From CBDCXF01 sp965223755 (lineage in GTDB: Bacteria > Acidobacteriota > Thermoanaerobaculia > Multivoradales > JAHEKO01): 64,000 nt of DNA. The notes under the pieces were generated by a model. That model was not told the DNA's origin and ran no database searches. It saw only the letters and a program-made list of their open reading frames with translations. A program made the position numbers and the translations under genes. Within the stretch, counting starts at the first letter, position 1; each line of letters begins with the position of its first letter. The stretch lies in assembly GCA_965223755.1 (NCBI GenBank), contig CBDCXF010000001.1, positions 186,001 through 250,000 on the forward strand. Direction: 5' to 3'. Of the stretch, positions 43,167 to 51,478 are shown piece after piece.

Positions 43167-45451
43167 ACTTGAAAAGCGAACGAGCACAGGCCTTGATAGG
43201 ACTGGGCTGTGTTGGGGTGCTTGCCCTCTGGGCGTTGTGGGCTGCTCAACCGTCGGCTCCTCAACCTTCCGACGTTCCCTCTGGCGAGTTTTCCGCCGAG
43301 CGCGCTTTCCGCCACGTCGAGGCCCTAGCGCAGATTCCCCATCCCCTTGGAAGTCCAGAACACGACGTCGCCCGCGGCTACGTTGTCGATCAGTTCCGCG
43401 ATCTGGGTTGGAACGTCGAGGTCGATTCCACCTGGATCCGCAAACGGCGTGGAAGGCTGTTGCGTTACGCCCGCCTGCAAAACGTCGTCGCTCGCAGACC
43501 CAGCTCTGCGTCGGGCCCGGTGGTGCTGTTTGCTTCCCACTATGACTCGGTGCCGACCGGTCCGGGCGCCGGTGATGCCGCCACGCCGGTGGCCGCAATT
43601 CTCGAATCGGCTCGGGCGTTGGAGCGTGAGGAAATCGACGTCGACCTGCGTGTCCTGATTACTGACGGCGAGGAGGCAGGATTGCTGGGTGCGGGGGCAT
43701 TTGCTCGACGCCATCCTTGGATGCGAGAGATCGACGTGGTCTTCAACTTCGAAGCGCGAGGCAACCACGGCATCCCTTGGATGTTTGAAACCGGCTCGCA
43801 GCCCGGCCGGTGGATCGAACTGCTGGCGGAATCAGTGCCGCGTCCGTTTGCGAGTTCCTTTTCGACCGCGGTTTACCGTCAGATGCCCAATGACACCGAC
43901 TATTCCGTGTTCCGCAGGCGCTCGGTGCCGGGTCTCAACTTCGCCATGATCGGTTTCCATCCCGCCTATCACTCGATGTTGGATACTCCCGAGAACCTAT
44001 CTTTGGCCAGTCTTCAGCACATGGGTGAATCGGTTTTGGGTCTGGCACGGGGAGTCGGCGCCTCGGATTGGCAAGAAGGGGCCGACTACGAAGCGACGTT
44101 TTTCAACCTCTTGGGTTCGAGGTTTGTGCACTATCCCAGATGGATCGATGTTTTGGTTTTGGTTGTATCCGTTTTGGGTGGATTTTTGTGGTTGGCACGA
44201 ACTCGCAGCCGGCCCTGGCAGGCCTTGGGCCGAGCCGCCGCAGTCCTGGCTGGAGTGGTGGCCGCGGTTTGGGGCTCGTGGTCGATCTTGATCAAGTTGT
44301 TCCCGGACTTCGTGGCCGCGCCCAATGGAGCGCCGTACCACCAGAAGTGGCTCGTCGCAGGGTGGGTGTTGATTTCCTTGGCCATCGCTTTGGCGTGTGC
44401 CCGTGGGATCAAGTCCCAATCATCTGCGCTCGGTGCCGGTCTTGTTTTGCTGGCGGTTCTGGGGTTGGCGACGGCCGCTTTCTTCGCGGGCGGTGCCTAC
44501 TTGTTCGTCTGGCCCTTGGCCGCAGGAGTCGTCGGCGCGCTGGCTTCTACTTGGCGGCCGAGTTACCGCTGGCTGTGGTGGACGTTGGCGGCACTTCCGG
44601 TGCCACTCCTCTACGCGCCTTTGGCACGCGAGGCCCTGCTGGGACTCACGCCTCACGGTGGTTGGTTGGTGGCAGCGTTGGTGACCTTGGGGGCGGCACC
44701 TCTACTCGTCCACCTCCACCAAGTCAAGGCTGGCGCAAAGTGGACGATGGCACTCGCTGCGGCGGGCCTGGTGGCTTTGTTGGCGGCGGGCGCCGGTGCG
44801 CAGCCGACGGCCGCAACCCCGAAGCCGGTGCGATTTGCCTACGTTCAAGATCCTGATGGCACACCGATGTGGGTGAGTCGAGCAAAGATTCTCGATCCCT
44901 GGCTTGAGAAAGCTGTTGCGGCGGGCTGGACCAAACGCACCGTTGGCGACGTCGGTGACTACGGAGTCGAACACCCGTCGCGTGGACCCCAAGGTCCGGT
45001 TTGGACTGCCTCGGCTCCGAAGTTGCCCACGCAACCCCCGAGCGCCGAAATCGTCGCTCAAGGTCGAGATGATCGTGGTCCGTGGGTCGATTTGCAACTC
45101 GGACTGTCCAACGCAGGAGCCCAACTCTGGATCTCGTTTGAAACGCCGCCGCTCGCTGCGCAGTGGTTGGACTATGAGGACGAACCGGAAGACGACGGTC
45201 CGATTCCGGCGATCATGTTTCTGGCGCCCGCGAAGGGCGAAGTCGTGCGTTTGTGGCTGGAAGATGGAGGGTCGCTACGCGGCTACGTCTATGAGGTGCG
45301 CTACGGTCTGCCGGCGTTTGCTCCGGAGCTGCCCACAACGAGAATTCCCTCGGGTTCGTGGGTCGACTTCACGACCCGGTTGGCGCGGCGTTTTGAGTTT
45401 GATTCTGTCCTCACCACCCCGCTCAGCGAGGAAGAGGTCGATTCAGACTAG
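43163..45451 (+). CDS. membrane-anchored M28 peptidase with multi-spanning C-terminal region
   Basis: 762 residues from GTG 43163 (GGAGG upstream, overlap GTGA with the previous stop). One N-terminal membrane segment, then an M28 zinc aminopeptidase domain (about 35-300): ASHYDSVPTGPGAGD, ITDGEEAGLLGAGAF, NFEARGNHG, PAYHSMLDTPENLS. Eight or so hydrophobic segments follow (about 325-555), then a ~190-residue extracytoplasmic domain. This architecture matches the Fxna/ERMP1-like M28 group. Likely trims peptides in the periplasm. Confidence 0.88.
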   Translation: MNLKSERAQALIGLGCVGVLALWALWAAQPSAPQPSDVPSGEFSAERAFRHVEALAQIPHPLGSPEHDVARGYVVDQFRDLGWNVEVDSTWIRKRRGRLLRYARLQNVVARRPSSASGPVVLFASHYDSVPTGPGAGDAATPVAAILESARALEREEIDVDLRVLITDGEEAGLLGAGAFARRHPWMREIDVVFNFEARGNHGIPWMFETGSQPGRWIELLAESVPRPFASSFSTAVYRQMPNDTDYSVFRRRSVPGLNFAMIGFHPAYHSMLDTPENLSLASLQHMGESVLGLARGVGASDWQEGADYEATFFNLLGSRFVHYPRWIDVLVLVVSVLGGFLWLARTRSRPWQALGRAAAVLAGVVAAVWGSWSILIKLFPDFVAAPNGAPYHQKWLVAGWVLISLAIALACARGIKSQSSALGAGLVLLAVLGLATAAFFAGGAYLFVWPLAAGVVGALASTWRPSYRWLWWTLAALPVPLLYAPLAREALLGLTPHGGWLVAALVTLGAAPLLVHLHQVKAGAKWTMALAAAGLVALLAAGAGAQPTAATPKPVRFAYVQDPDGTPMWVSRAKILDPWLEKAVAAGWTKRTVGDVGDYGVEHPSRGPQGPVWTASAPKLPTQPPSAEIVAQGRDDRGPWVDLQLGLSNAGAQLWISFETPPLAAQWLDYEDEPEDDGPIPAIMFLAPAKGEVVRLWLEDGGSLRGYVYEVRYGLPAFAPELPTTRIPSGSWVDFTTRLARRFEFDSVLTTPLSEEEVDSD

Positions 45452-45471
45452 GCTCTTCTTGCAGTCTCTTC

Positions 45472-46335
45472 TTACGGTCGCCCGATCAGAGCTTCTGGGT
45501 CGACGCGGCGGCCGCGCCACCGCAAGCCGAAGTGAAGGTGCGGTCCGGTCACCCGGCCAGTAGCTCCGACGGTACCAATCCTGGCGCCCCGCTCCACTTC
45601 ATCTCCGACTTTGACGTCGATGGAGTTGAGGTGGAAAGACATAGAGATGAGCCCGTCGCCATGGTCGACAAAGACGCTATTGCCGGCGAAAAAGTGCTCT
45701 TCGGCGAGCACCACCGTCCCTCCGGCAACGGCGAGCACCGGGGTGCCCGTCGTTGCCGCGTAGTCGGCGCCGCTGTGCGGATTTTTGGGCTGGCCGTTGA
45801 TGAAGCGGCGAGCGCCGAAACGCCCACCTTCGGGCAGCTCAGCGAGCGGCGGAGAGAGAGGAAGGGTGAACCGGCGGTTTTTGCGTGAACCCCACAGACG
45901 GCCGATGCGGGCGCTCTCGCGGTTGGCGCGCGCAACGTTTTCAGCGCTCAAGTTGACCTTGCTGTCGTCCTCAATGGTCAGGTGCTGGACCGAGTAAGGA
46001 TAGGAGCCAATCACTATCTCTTTTGATTCCCGTCCATGAGGCCCTTGGCGCCAGACCGTCACGGAGGTGGCGTCGGTCAGCAAGTCGATCGGGTACCAGC
46101 AGGAATCGCCGATCGCTTCCCATGACTCCGAGCCAGTACCGCAGGAGGAGGCCGGCCCAGACCATCTGTAGACGCCGCCGGGAACCACAGAGACACGGCT
46201 TAAAGCCTCGGACGCAAGTAGTGATGAAGAAGCTTGGTCGGCCGCCGAAAAAGCGCCCACCGCAAAAATGGGTATCAGGATTGCAAACAGCCCTATCCTG
46301 CAGCGCGTGAGGTCTTCAAATGATGTCGAGTTCAT
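45472..46335 (-). CDS. secreted M23 family metallopeptidase
   Basis: 287 residues. Signal peptide (IGLFAILIPIFAVGAFSA), a ~130-residue beta region with a Cys pair, and a lysostaphin-like M23 domain with zinc ligands in PHSGADYA and GPHLHFGLRW. Cuts peptide crosslinks of peptidoglycan or is an inactive-type regulator; all ligands look intact. Convergent with the M28 gene; a short CTCTTCTT direct duplication lies between the two stops. Confidence 0.9.
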   Translation of the reverse strand: MNSTSFEDLTRCRIGLFAILIPIFAVGAFSAADQASSSLLASEALSRVSVVPGGVYRWSGPASSCGTGSESWEAIGDSCWYPIDLLTDATSVTVWRQGPHGRESKEIVIGSYPYSVQHLTIEDDSKVNLSAENVARANRESARIGRLWGSRKNRRFTLPLSPPLAELPEGGRFGARRFINGQPKNPHSGADYAATTGTPVLAVAGGTVVLAEEHFFAGNSVFVDHGDGLISMSFHLNSIDVKVGDEVERGARIGTVGATGRVTGPHLHFGLRWRGRRVDPEALIGRP

Positions 46336-46442
46336 GCCTGTTTCTCCCGCCGGATCCTAACAAGCCTGCAACCTGCAACCGGGGTGCCGACGTATCTGAA
46401 GACGATAGGATTTGGCCTAGCTAGCCGTCCCGACGACGAATC

Positions 46443-47177
46443 ATGTTTGAGAGCAAATCACTCGCTAGCCGCCTCATCGGCGACGACGACCGCAGAATTC
46501 ACGCCGGGGGTGGACTGCCGGATTTCATCCTCGAGCGGGAGGAATCCAAGCGTCCTCTCTATTGGGGATTGGCCGCCACGGCGATCTTTCACCTCGCCCT
46601 GTTTTTCATTGCGCTGCCGCAGCGCAAGGCGATTCCCGTGGCGCCTGGACCCAAGACCGCCCATTTGGTGGTCAAGCCGATTCGTTTCCAGCCGCCACCG
46701 CCTGCGGAGCAGCGAACCCGCCCCAAACGCAGCGAGCGCAAGAGGGTGATTCCCATCCCGGACCCCACTCCGCACGAGCCCGAGCCAGTGCGGGAACTTG
46801 AGGTTGAAAACGACATCGACGACTTGCTCGCCGATCTTGATGCCGTCGTTGGCATTCCGGAAGCGCCGCCGGGTTATGGGCGTACTGGAGCGGTGGCAGT
46901 GGGGGGCGGGGTTACGGCGCCGGTGGCGATTTTCAAGCCGCAGCCGCGCTACACCGAAGACGCACGCCGCGCGGGGGTGGAGGGAGTGGTCATTCTTGAG
47001 ACCGTAGTCGATGAAGAAGGAAACGTGCGCAACGTCAAGGTGCTCAAGGGACTTCCGTTTGGGCTCGATCAGTCGGCCATCGATACGGTCAAGACGTGGC
47101 GATATGAACCGGCGTTGCGCGACGGCGAGCCCGTTGCGGTCTATTTCACCTTCACCATCAACTTTTCCATCACTTGA
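46443..47177 (+). CDS. TonB family energy-transducing protein
   Basis: 244 residues. Cytoplasmic leader of about 40 residues, one membrane helix (LYWGLAATAIFHLALFFIAL), a Pro/charged periplasmic spacer (PPPPAEQRTRPKRSERKR, PDPTPHEPEPVRELEVEND) and a C-terminal TonB domain (KPQPRYTEDARRAGVEGVVI, VDEEGNVRNVKVLKGL, AIDTVKTWRYEPALRDGEPV). Couples the proton-motive force to outer-membrane receptors; no ExbBD or receptor in the window. Overlaps tatD by TTGA. Confidence 0.93.
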   Translation: MFESKSLASRLIGDDDRRIHAGGGLPDFILEREESKRPLYWGLAATAIFHLALFFIALPQRKAIPVAPGPKTAHLVVKPIRFQPPPPAEQRTRPKRSERKRVIPIPDPTPHEPEPVRELEVENDIDDLLADLDAVVGIPEAPPGYGRTGAVAVGGGVTAPVAIFKPQPRYTEDARRAGVEGVVILETVVDEEGNVRNVKVLKGLPFGLDQSAIDTVKTWRYEPALRDGEPVAVYFTFTINFSIT

Positions 47178-47941
47178 TCGATACCCACGCTCACTTGATT
47201 GACAAGGCCTTTGTGAAAGACCTGGGCGAGGTCCTTCAGCGCGCGATCGATGCCGGTGTGCAGGCCGTCGTCGCGGTTGGTGAGACTTTGGCGGACGCCG
47301 AAGGCAACCTGCGTCTTGCAGAGAGGTTCCCCGGTTTTGTGCACCCCGCTGCTGGTCTTTTTCCGACCGTTTTAGATGAGGAGGCGGCGCGGGAGTTGGA
47401 TTCATGGATGCGTCGCCATGGCGACAAGTGGATCGCGGTGGGAGAAGTCGGTCTGGACTACTGGAAGGTCCAGGACGAAGAAGGGCGCGCGGTACAGGAG
47501 CGGATCTTCCGCCGCTTTGTCGATCTGGCGATCGAACTCGATATTCCGGTCAATGTGCACTCTCGCGCCGCCGGGCGACCCGCGATCGAAAAACTCCGCC
47601 AATGGGAGGCGCAAAAGGTGCACCTGCACGCTTTCGATGGCCGTGCCGCCAAAGCCGCCGCGGGGGTGGAGGCCGGCTACTACTTCTCAATTCCGCCGTC
47701 GATCGTGCGCTCGACGCAGAAGCAGAAGCTAGTGCGGCAGGTGCCGCTCGAGAATCTGCTGCTCGAGACCGACAGTCCGGTCTTGGGACCGGACCGGGAG
47801 AAGCGCAACGAGCCCGCCAATGTCACAGTATCTTTGACCGCGATCGCTGCGATCAAGGACCTGGCAGTGAACTACGTTCGCGACGCCCTGCGCGACAACA
47901 CCGAGCGCTTGTACGGCTCCCGCGTACTCGAAGAGCGCTAG
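47174..47941 (+). CDS. tatD: TatD family metal-dependent hydrolase
   Basis: 255 residues. TTG start 47174 overlaps the tonB stop and puts MIDTHAHL at the very N-terminus as in all TatD proteins. Metal ligands: THAHL, GEVGLDYW, NVHSRAAG, HLHAFDG and ETDSPVLGPDR. A 3'-5' DNA exonuclease or related nuclease in other bacteria; cytoplasmic. Confidence 0.9.
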   Translation: MIDTHAHLIDKAFVKDLGEVLQRAIDAGVQAVVAVGETLADAEGNLRLAERFPGFVHPAAGLFPTVLDEEAARELDSWMRRHGDKWIAVGEVGLDYWKVQDEEGRAVQERIFRRFVDLAIELDIPVNVHSRAAGRPAIEKLRQWEAQKVHLHAFDGRAAKAAAGVEAGYYFSIPPSIVRSTQKQKLVRQVPLENLLLETDSPVLGPDREKRNEPANVTVSLTAIAAIKDLAVNYVRDALRDNTERLYGSRVLEER

Positions 47942-47961
47942 ATCTTTGCTACCGTGTTGCT

Positions 47962-48657
47962 GTGAGGATCTTTGCAGGTACCAGCGGCTTTTCGTACAAG
48001 GAATGGAAGGGGAGCTTCTACCCAGAAAAGCTGCCGCAGAATCGGATGCTGGAGTACTACGCTCGGGAGCTGCCCGCGGTGGAGGTCAACAACACTTTCT
48101 ATCGTATGCCCAATCCCGACCTCCTCGGTCGATGGGCGTCGGTAACCGGCGAGGACTTTCGCTTCGCTCTCAAGGCCTCACGCAAGATCACTCACTTCAA
48201 GAAGCTCAAGAACTGTGGCGACGAGGTCCGTTACTTTCTGGACAGTGCGGCGGTTCTGGGTGAACGACTTGGCCCGGTACTGTTTCAACTTCCTCCCAAT
48301 TTCGGCTTTGAACTCGAACGCCTGCAGCGGTTTCTGGACCAGTTGCCCCAAGGTCGTTTCGCTTTTGAGTTCCGGCACCCGGATTGGCTGCAGGACGCCA
48401 CTTATCAGACGTTGGGCGCCAAAGGCGCGGCCCTCTGCATCGCAGACTATGGCCACAACACCTGGCAGACCATTCCCTCTACGGCTTCGTTTGCTTACTT
48501 TCGTCTGCGCGCGACCGAGTACGGTGTTGAAGAAATGGATCTTTGGGCCCAGCGGATTTCAGACACTGGCGTCGATACCGCCTACGTGTTCTTGAAACAC
48601 GACGACGGCGCTGCGCCAAAACTAGCCCAACTATTGCATCGACAATTCGATCGATAG
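47962..48657 (+). CDS. DUF72 family protein
   Basis: 231 residues from GTG 47962; the long open frame upstream is only the shadow of tatD. Typical DUF72 (YecE-like) features: FAGTSGFSYKEWKGSFYP, VEVNNTFYRMP, FALKASRKITHFKKL, LFQLPPNF, RFAFEFRHPDW and FAYFRLR. TIM-barrel-like fold, function unknown. Downstream a GTTCGGCGAWGGGGA motif occurs twice before the FecR gene stop. Confidence 0.92.
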   Translation: MRIFAGTSGFSYKEWKGSFYPEKLPQNRMLEYYARELPAVEVNNTFYRMPNPDLLGRWASVTGEDFRFALKASRKITHFKKLKNCGDEVRYFLDSAAVLGERLGPVLFQLPPNFGFELERLQRFLDQLPQGRFAFEFRHPDWLQDATYQTLGAKGAALCIADYGHNTWQTIPSTASFAYFRLRATEYGVEEMDLWAQRISDTGVDTAYVFLKHDDGAAPKLAQLLHRQFDR

Positions 48658-48697
48658 TTCCGATGCGCTGAGGGCGCACATTGTTGTCTGACTGACG

Positions 48698-48731
48698 GTT
48701 CGGCGAAGGGGAGTTCGGCGATGGGGAACTA
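48698..48731. repeat. two ~16-bp repeats adjoining the FecR-LysM stop codon
   Basis: GTTCGGCGAAGGGGA and GTTCGGCGATGGGGA in tandem, followed by the CTAG that supplies the minus-strand TAG stop at 48729. Confidence 0.55.
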
Positions 48732-50120
48732 GTTGCGGAGTTGCGGTGGCTGAGGCGGCTCCACGGCGACCTCGATGGTGAAGCTTGACACGCTAGTACG
48801 TCCGCGAAGGTCTTGCGCTTCCACCTCAAGTGCATTCAAGCCGATCTGAGGTGGAGAAAGAGACTGACCAGTCCAATCGTTCCACCGGCTTGAGTTCCAT
48901 CGGTAGCGCACCGAGGCAATGCCCGAGGTGTCATCGAAGACCGTCAGGCTCACGGATTCGCCGCTCAAAATGCGCACTTGCGACTTGTCCGTCGGCACCG
49001 AATCACTCACCAGCACCACGGCAGGGCCGGTCACATCGTTCTTGTCGACAAGAATCTCGATCTCTCTTACTGGGCTCGCAAAGCCATCGAGACCGGATCC
49101 GCCGATCCCCCGAACGCGCCAGTACCAGGTGCCCGAAGGCAGGCTTGTCGGTTCGATGGTCGTGGTAGTCGAACGCTGGGTGGTTAGGATGGAACCGCAG
49201 TCCGGATCGCTGCAGATTTCGACCAAGTACTCATTCGCTTCTTCAACCGCTTCCCAGTTGAATACCGGGTTGGAGTAAGGAAGGCTAGCGCCAGCGGCGG
49301 GTGACACCGTGGTGGGAAACGGCAGCAGGTCGCGCGGCGGTTCGACGACACCTTCCGGAGAAACGATGGTGCCTTGCCCAGTTGCGATGTTCACGGCGAC
49401 CCCTCCGCTCGAGAGTTCGCCGGTGCCCGAGTAGACCATGACTGAGCCGCCGGAATCCTCATTCCGTGTCCGCGTTTCCGATCTTCCCAAGTTGTCGGGG
49501 CGAGGCCGGGTGACCGCCGATCCAAGGACGATCTCGACGTCACTCATGCGTTGGTTGGCGCCAGTCGTGGCCGCTAGGTCGGCCTGACCGCGAACCACCT
49601 CGATTTCATCGCGTTTGCCGGTCCGTAGCGTTTGATCCATACGCCGTAGATAAACCAGTGAATTGGGGGTCAAGGTGACGCGCACGCCGTCGTCGAAGCG
49701 AACTTCCGCAAATGCACCGGCCGCCGTGCGCACCCCATCTTTCTCCTTGAGTAGATCTCCCGCCTGGGCCGGTTGCCAAGGGTTGGGAACCGGCCGCTCT
49801 TCGACTTCATTTTGCACGGTGACGATTTGAGCGGTTCGCGGCGGCAGCTCGCGATGCAGGATGACGCGGATCCGTTGCCCGACGCTCAGAAAGTGAGGAT
49901 CTCGAATCGAAGGGTTCAAGCGGTGGTTCTCGCGCCACAAACTGCCGATGCCGAGGTAGTCCTCGGTGATTCCCTCCAGGGTTTCACCTGGGCGTACGAT
50001 GTGCCAGCCGGTGGTGTCCCCAGGCCGGGGTTCGACCTCTTGCGCCGTTGCCGTGACGTTCACCAGGCCACAAGCCAACAATGCTACGACCGCGGTGCGG
50101 AGTCGCCGAGCTTTCCTCAC
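48729..50120 (-). CDS. secreted LysM - FecR - Fn3/Ig-like protein
   Basis: 463 residues from GTG 50120, whose GTGA overlaps the upstream stop. Signal peptide (RLRTAVVALLACGLVNVTATAQ), LysM (about 38-88: WHIVRPGETLEGITEDYLG...GQRIRVIL), FecR-like domain (about 120-250: GVRTAAGAFAEVRFDDGV, NSLVYLRRM), an Fn3-like module (FNWEAVEEANEYLVEIC, SGTWYWRVRGIGG) and a C-terminal Ig-like module (SVSLTVFDDTSGIASVRYRW). LysM should tether it to peptidoglycan. Last gene of a coupled three-gene unit behind a sensor kinase. Confidence 0.85.
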   Translation of the reverse strand: MRKARRLRTAVVALLACGLVNVTATAQEVEPRPGDTTGWHIVRPGETLEGITEDYLGIGSLWRENHRLNPSIRDPHFLSVGQRIRVILHRELPPRTAQIVTVQNEVEERPVPNPWQPAQAGDLLKEKDGVRTAAGAFAEVRFDDGVRVTLTPNSLVYLRRMDQTLRTGKRDEIEVVRGQADLAATTGANQRMSDVEIVLGSAVTRPRPDNLGRSETRTRNEDSGGSVMVYSGTGELSSGGVAVNIATGQGTIVSPEGVVEPPRDLLPFPTTVSPAAGASLPYSNPVFNWEAVEEANEYLVEICSDPDCGSILTTQRSTTTTIEPTSLPSGTWYWRVRGIGGSGLDGFASPVREIEILVDKNDVTGPAVVLVSDSVPTDKSQVRILSGESVSLTVFDDTSGIASVRYRWNSSRWNDWTGQSLSPPQIGLNALEVEAQDLRGRTSVSSFTIEVAVEPPQPPQLRN

Positions 50121-51478
50121 GGCGCTCTCACGATCAAGATCCAATCACGAACCGCTTTGTTACCGACCAGGTCGACGGCTGTACCCGAGACGTGGAAACG
50201 TCCCCGATCCGGCAGCCGGAGTTCCGGAACCGTATGAACCGTGTCGCTGCCCCGCCGCGACCACGACCAAGACGCAACTCCCGACGCCGCATCCGAGACA
50301 TCGATGCGGCATCCCGAATCGGTCACGATTTCTTGATCGAAACCCACCTCTTCGCCATTGCAGATCATCGATAGAACAGGAGGATCTAAGTCGGTCTGCC
50401 ACAGGACATCGATCTCTGTCGAGTTGCCTGCCGCGTCCTTGGCGAACAATTGTGCGCTCCCTCCGCTAGCGAGAAAACTCCAACGCCTTGTTTCTGCGAT
50501 TGATTGGTCGACGTCGATGTCTTGCATATCGAAACGAAGCGTTTCGAGTCCGGATAGCTCGTCCGTTACGGTGACCTCGACCGTAACCTCGGGACCATAG
50601 TAATCGGCGCCATCCAATCCGCGCACCGGTTCGTCGAGGATGCTCCAGGTGATGTTCGGTGGATCTCGGTCAACGACGATGGGACCGGATTCCAATCTGC
50701 CCACGTTACCAACCCGGTCCAAATAGCGCACTCGTATCGGGTCGAGCGACCCTTCCGCAAAGGACCACGGGCCAAAAGTCTCATGGTCTGATGGGATGCC
50801 GCTGCCTGCGTCGTCAGCTTGCACCGCCAGGCCGGTTTCGGGACCCACCAACCAGCCTTTTTGGTGGGGGCGGTGAAACCCATCCCAAATCCACTCGATC
50901 GAGGGCGGTTCTGAATCGATGCTGACCGGCTGCAAGCTAACTGTGACGGAGTTGCCGACACGGTCTTCTGCACGTACAGACCATTGCAACTCTCCGGCCG
51001 AAGGCAGCACGTGTTCGAGATGGCCATCGGCCGACGCCACGCTGTGGATTCCGGACCGCAACGACATGCTGGCGCCACCGGCGAGATCGTCGACGAGGTC
51101 GACGAACAGGACTGCGCCGTCCGGCAACCACGCGGATCCCTTGCCGTCGTCAATGGGCTCGGGCTCGAAGCGGGAAAGAACTTCGGGAGGGGTGTTGTCG
51201 ACGACGATCTCATTCCAGCAAACCGGCGAGCGAAATCCATCGTCGGTCACTGCGGCGACCGCCAGGAGTGAGACGCCTTCGGCGGGACTCAGCAACGGAC
51301 CGGTCACAGGTTGCAGTGCTTCGCCATTCCATGCCGCCCACAGAGCGCCATCGGCAACCTCGAACTCAAGTGGCTTGTTGGGACCCACGTAGTGCGGTCC
51401 GCTCGTGCACGAGTCGTCCTGTGCGAGTGCTGCAGTTGCCAGCAACGACAACAACAGCCCCGCGTAATGCTTACGCAA
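50117..51478 (-). CDS. secreted multi-Ig-like protein of the kinase operon
   Basis: 453 residues from TTG 51478, with GGAGG nine bases upstream; the start overlaps the kinase gene end by eight bases. Signal peptide (LRKHYAGLLLSLLATAALAQ), then four or more Ig-like beta-sandwich repeats, each opened by an anchor of the type D-x-x-P-P (VDNTPPEVL, IDSEPPSIEW, VDRDPPNITW, TDLDPPVLSM) and containing a D-x-x-G-N turn (AEDRVGNSVTV, YLDRVGNVGRL, AKDAAGNSTEI, AVDLVGNKAVR). No family name is certain; an extracellular ligand- or wall-binding protein is likely. Confidence 0.75.
   Translation of the reverse strand: MRKHYAGLLLSLLATAALAQDDSCTSGPHYVGPNKPLEFEVADGALWAAWNGEALQPVTGPLLSPAEGVSLLAVAAVTDDGFRSPVCWNEIVVDNTPPEVLSRFEPEPIDDGKGSAWLPDGAVLFVDLVDDLAGGASMSLRSGIHSVASADGHLEHVLPSAGELQWSVRAEDRVGNSVTVSLQPVSIDSEPPSIEWIWDGFHRPHQKGWLVGPETGLAVQADDAGSGIPSDHETFGPWSFAEGSLDPIRVRYLDRVGNVGRLESGPIVVDRDPPNITWSILDEPVRGLDGADYYGPEVTVEVTVTDELSGLETLRFDMQDIDVDQSIAETRRWSFLASGGSAQLFAKDAAGNSTEIDVLWQTDLDPPVLSMICNGEEVGFDQEIVTDSGCRIDVSDAASGVASWSWSRRGSDTVHTVPELRLPDRGRFHVSGTAVDLVGNKAVRDWILIVRAP

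Noticed and set aside
47404..47961. Long N-terminal extension of the DUF72 protein
   Set aside because: It is antisense-free but out-of-frame shadow of tatD; the DUF72 motif FAGTSGFSY begins right after GTG 47962.
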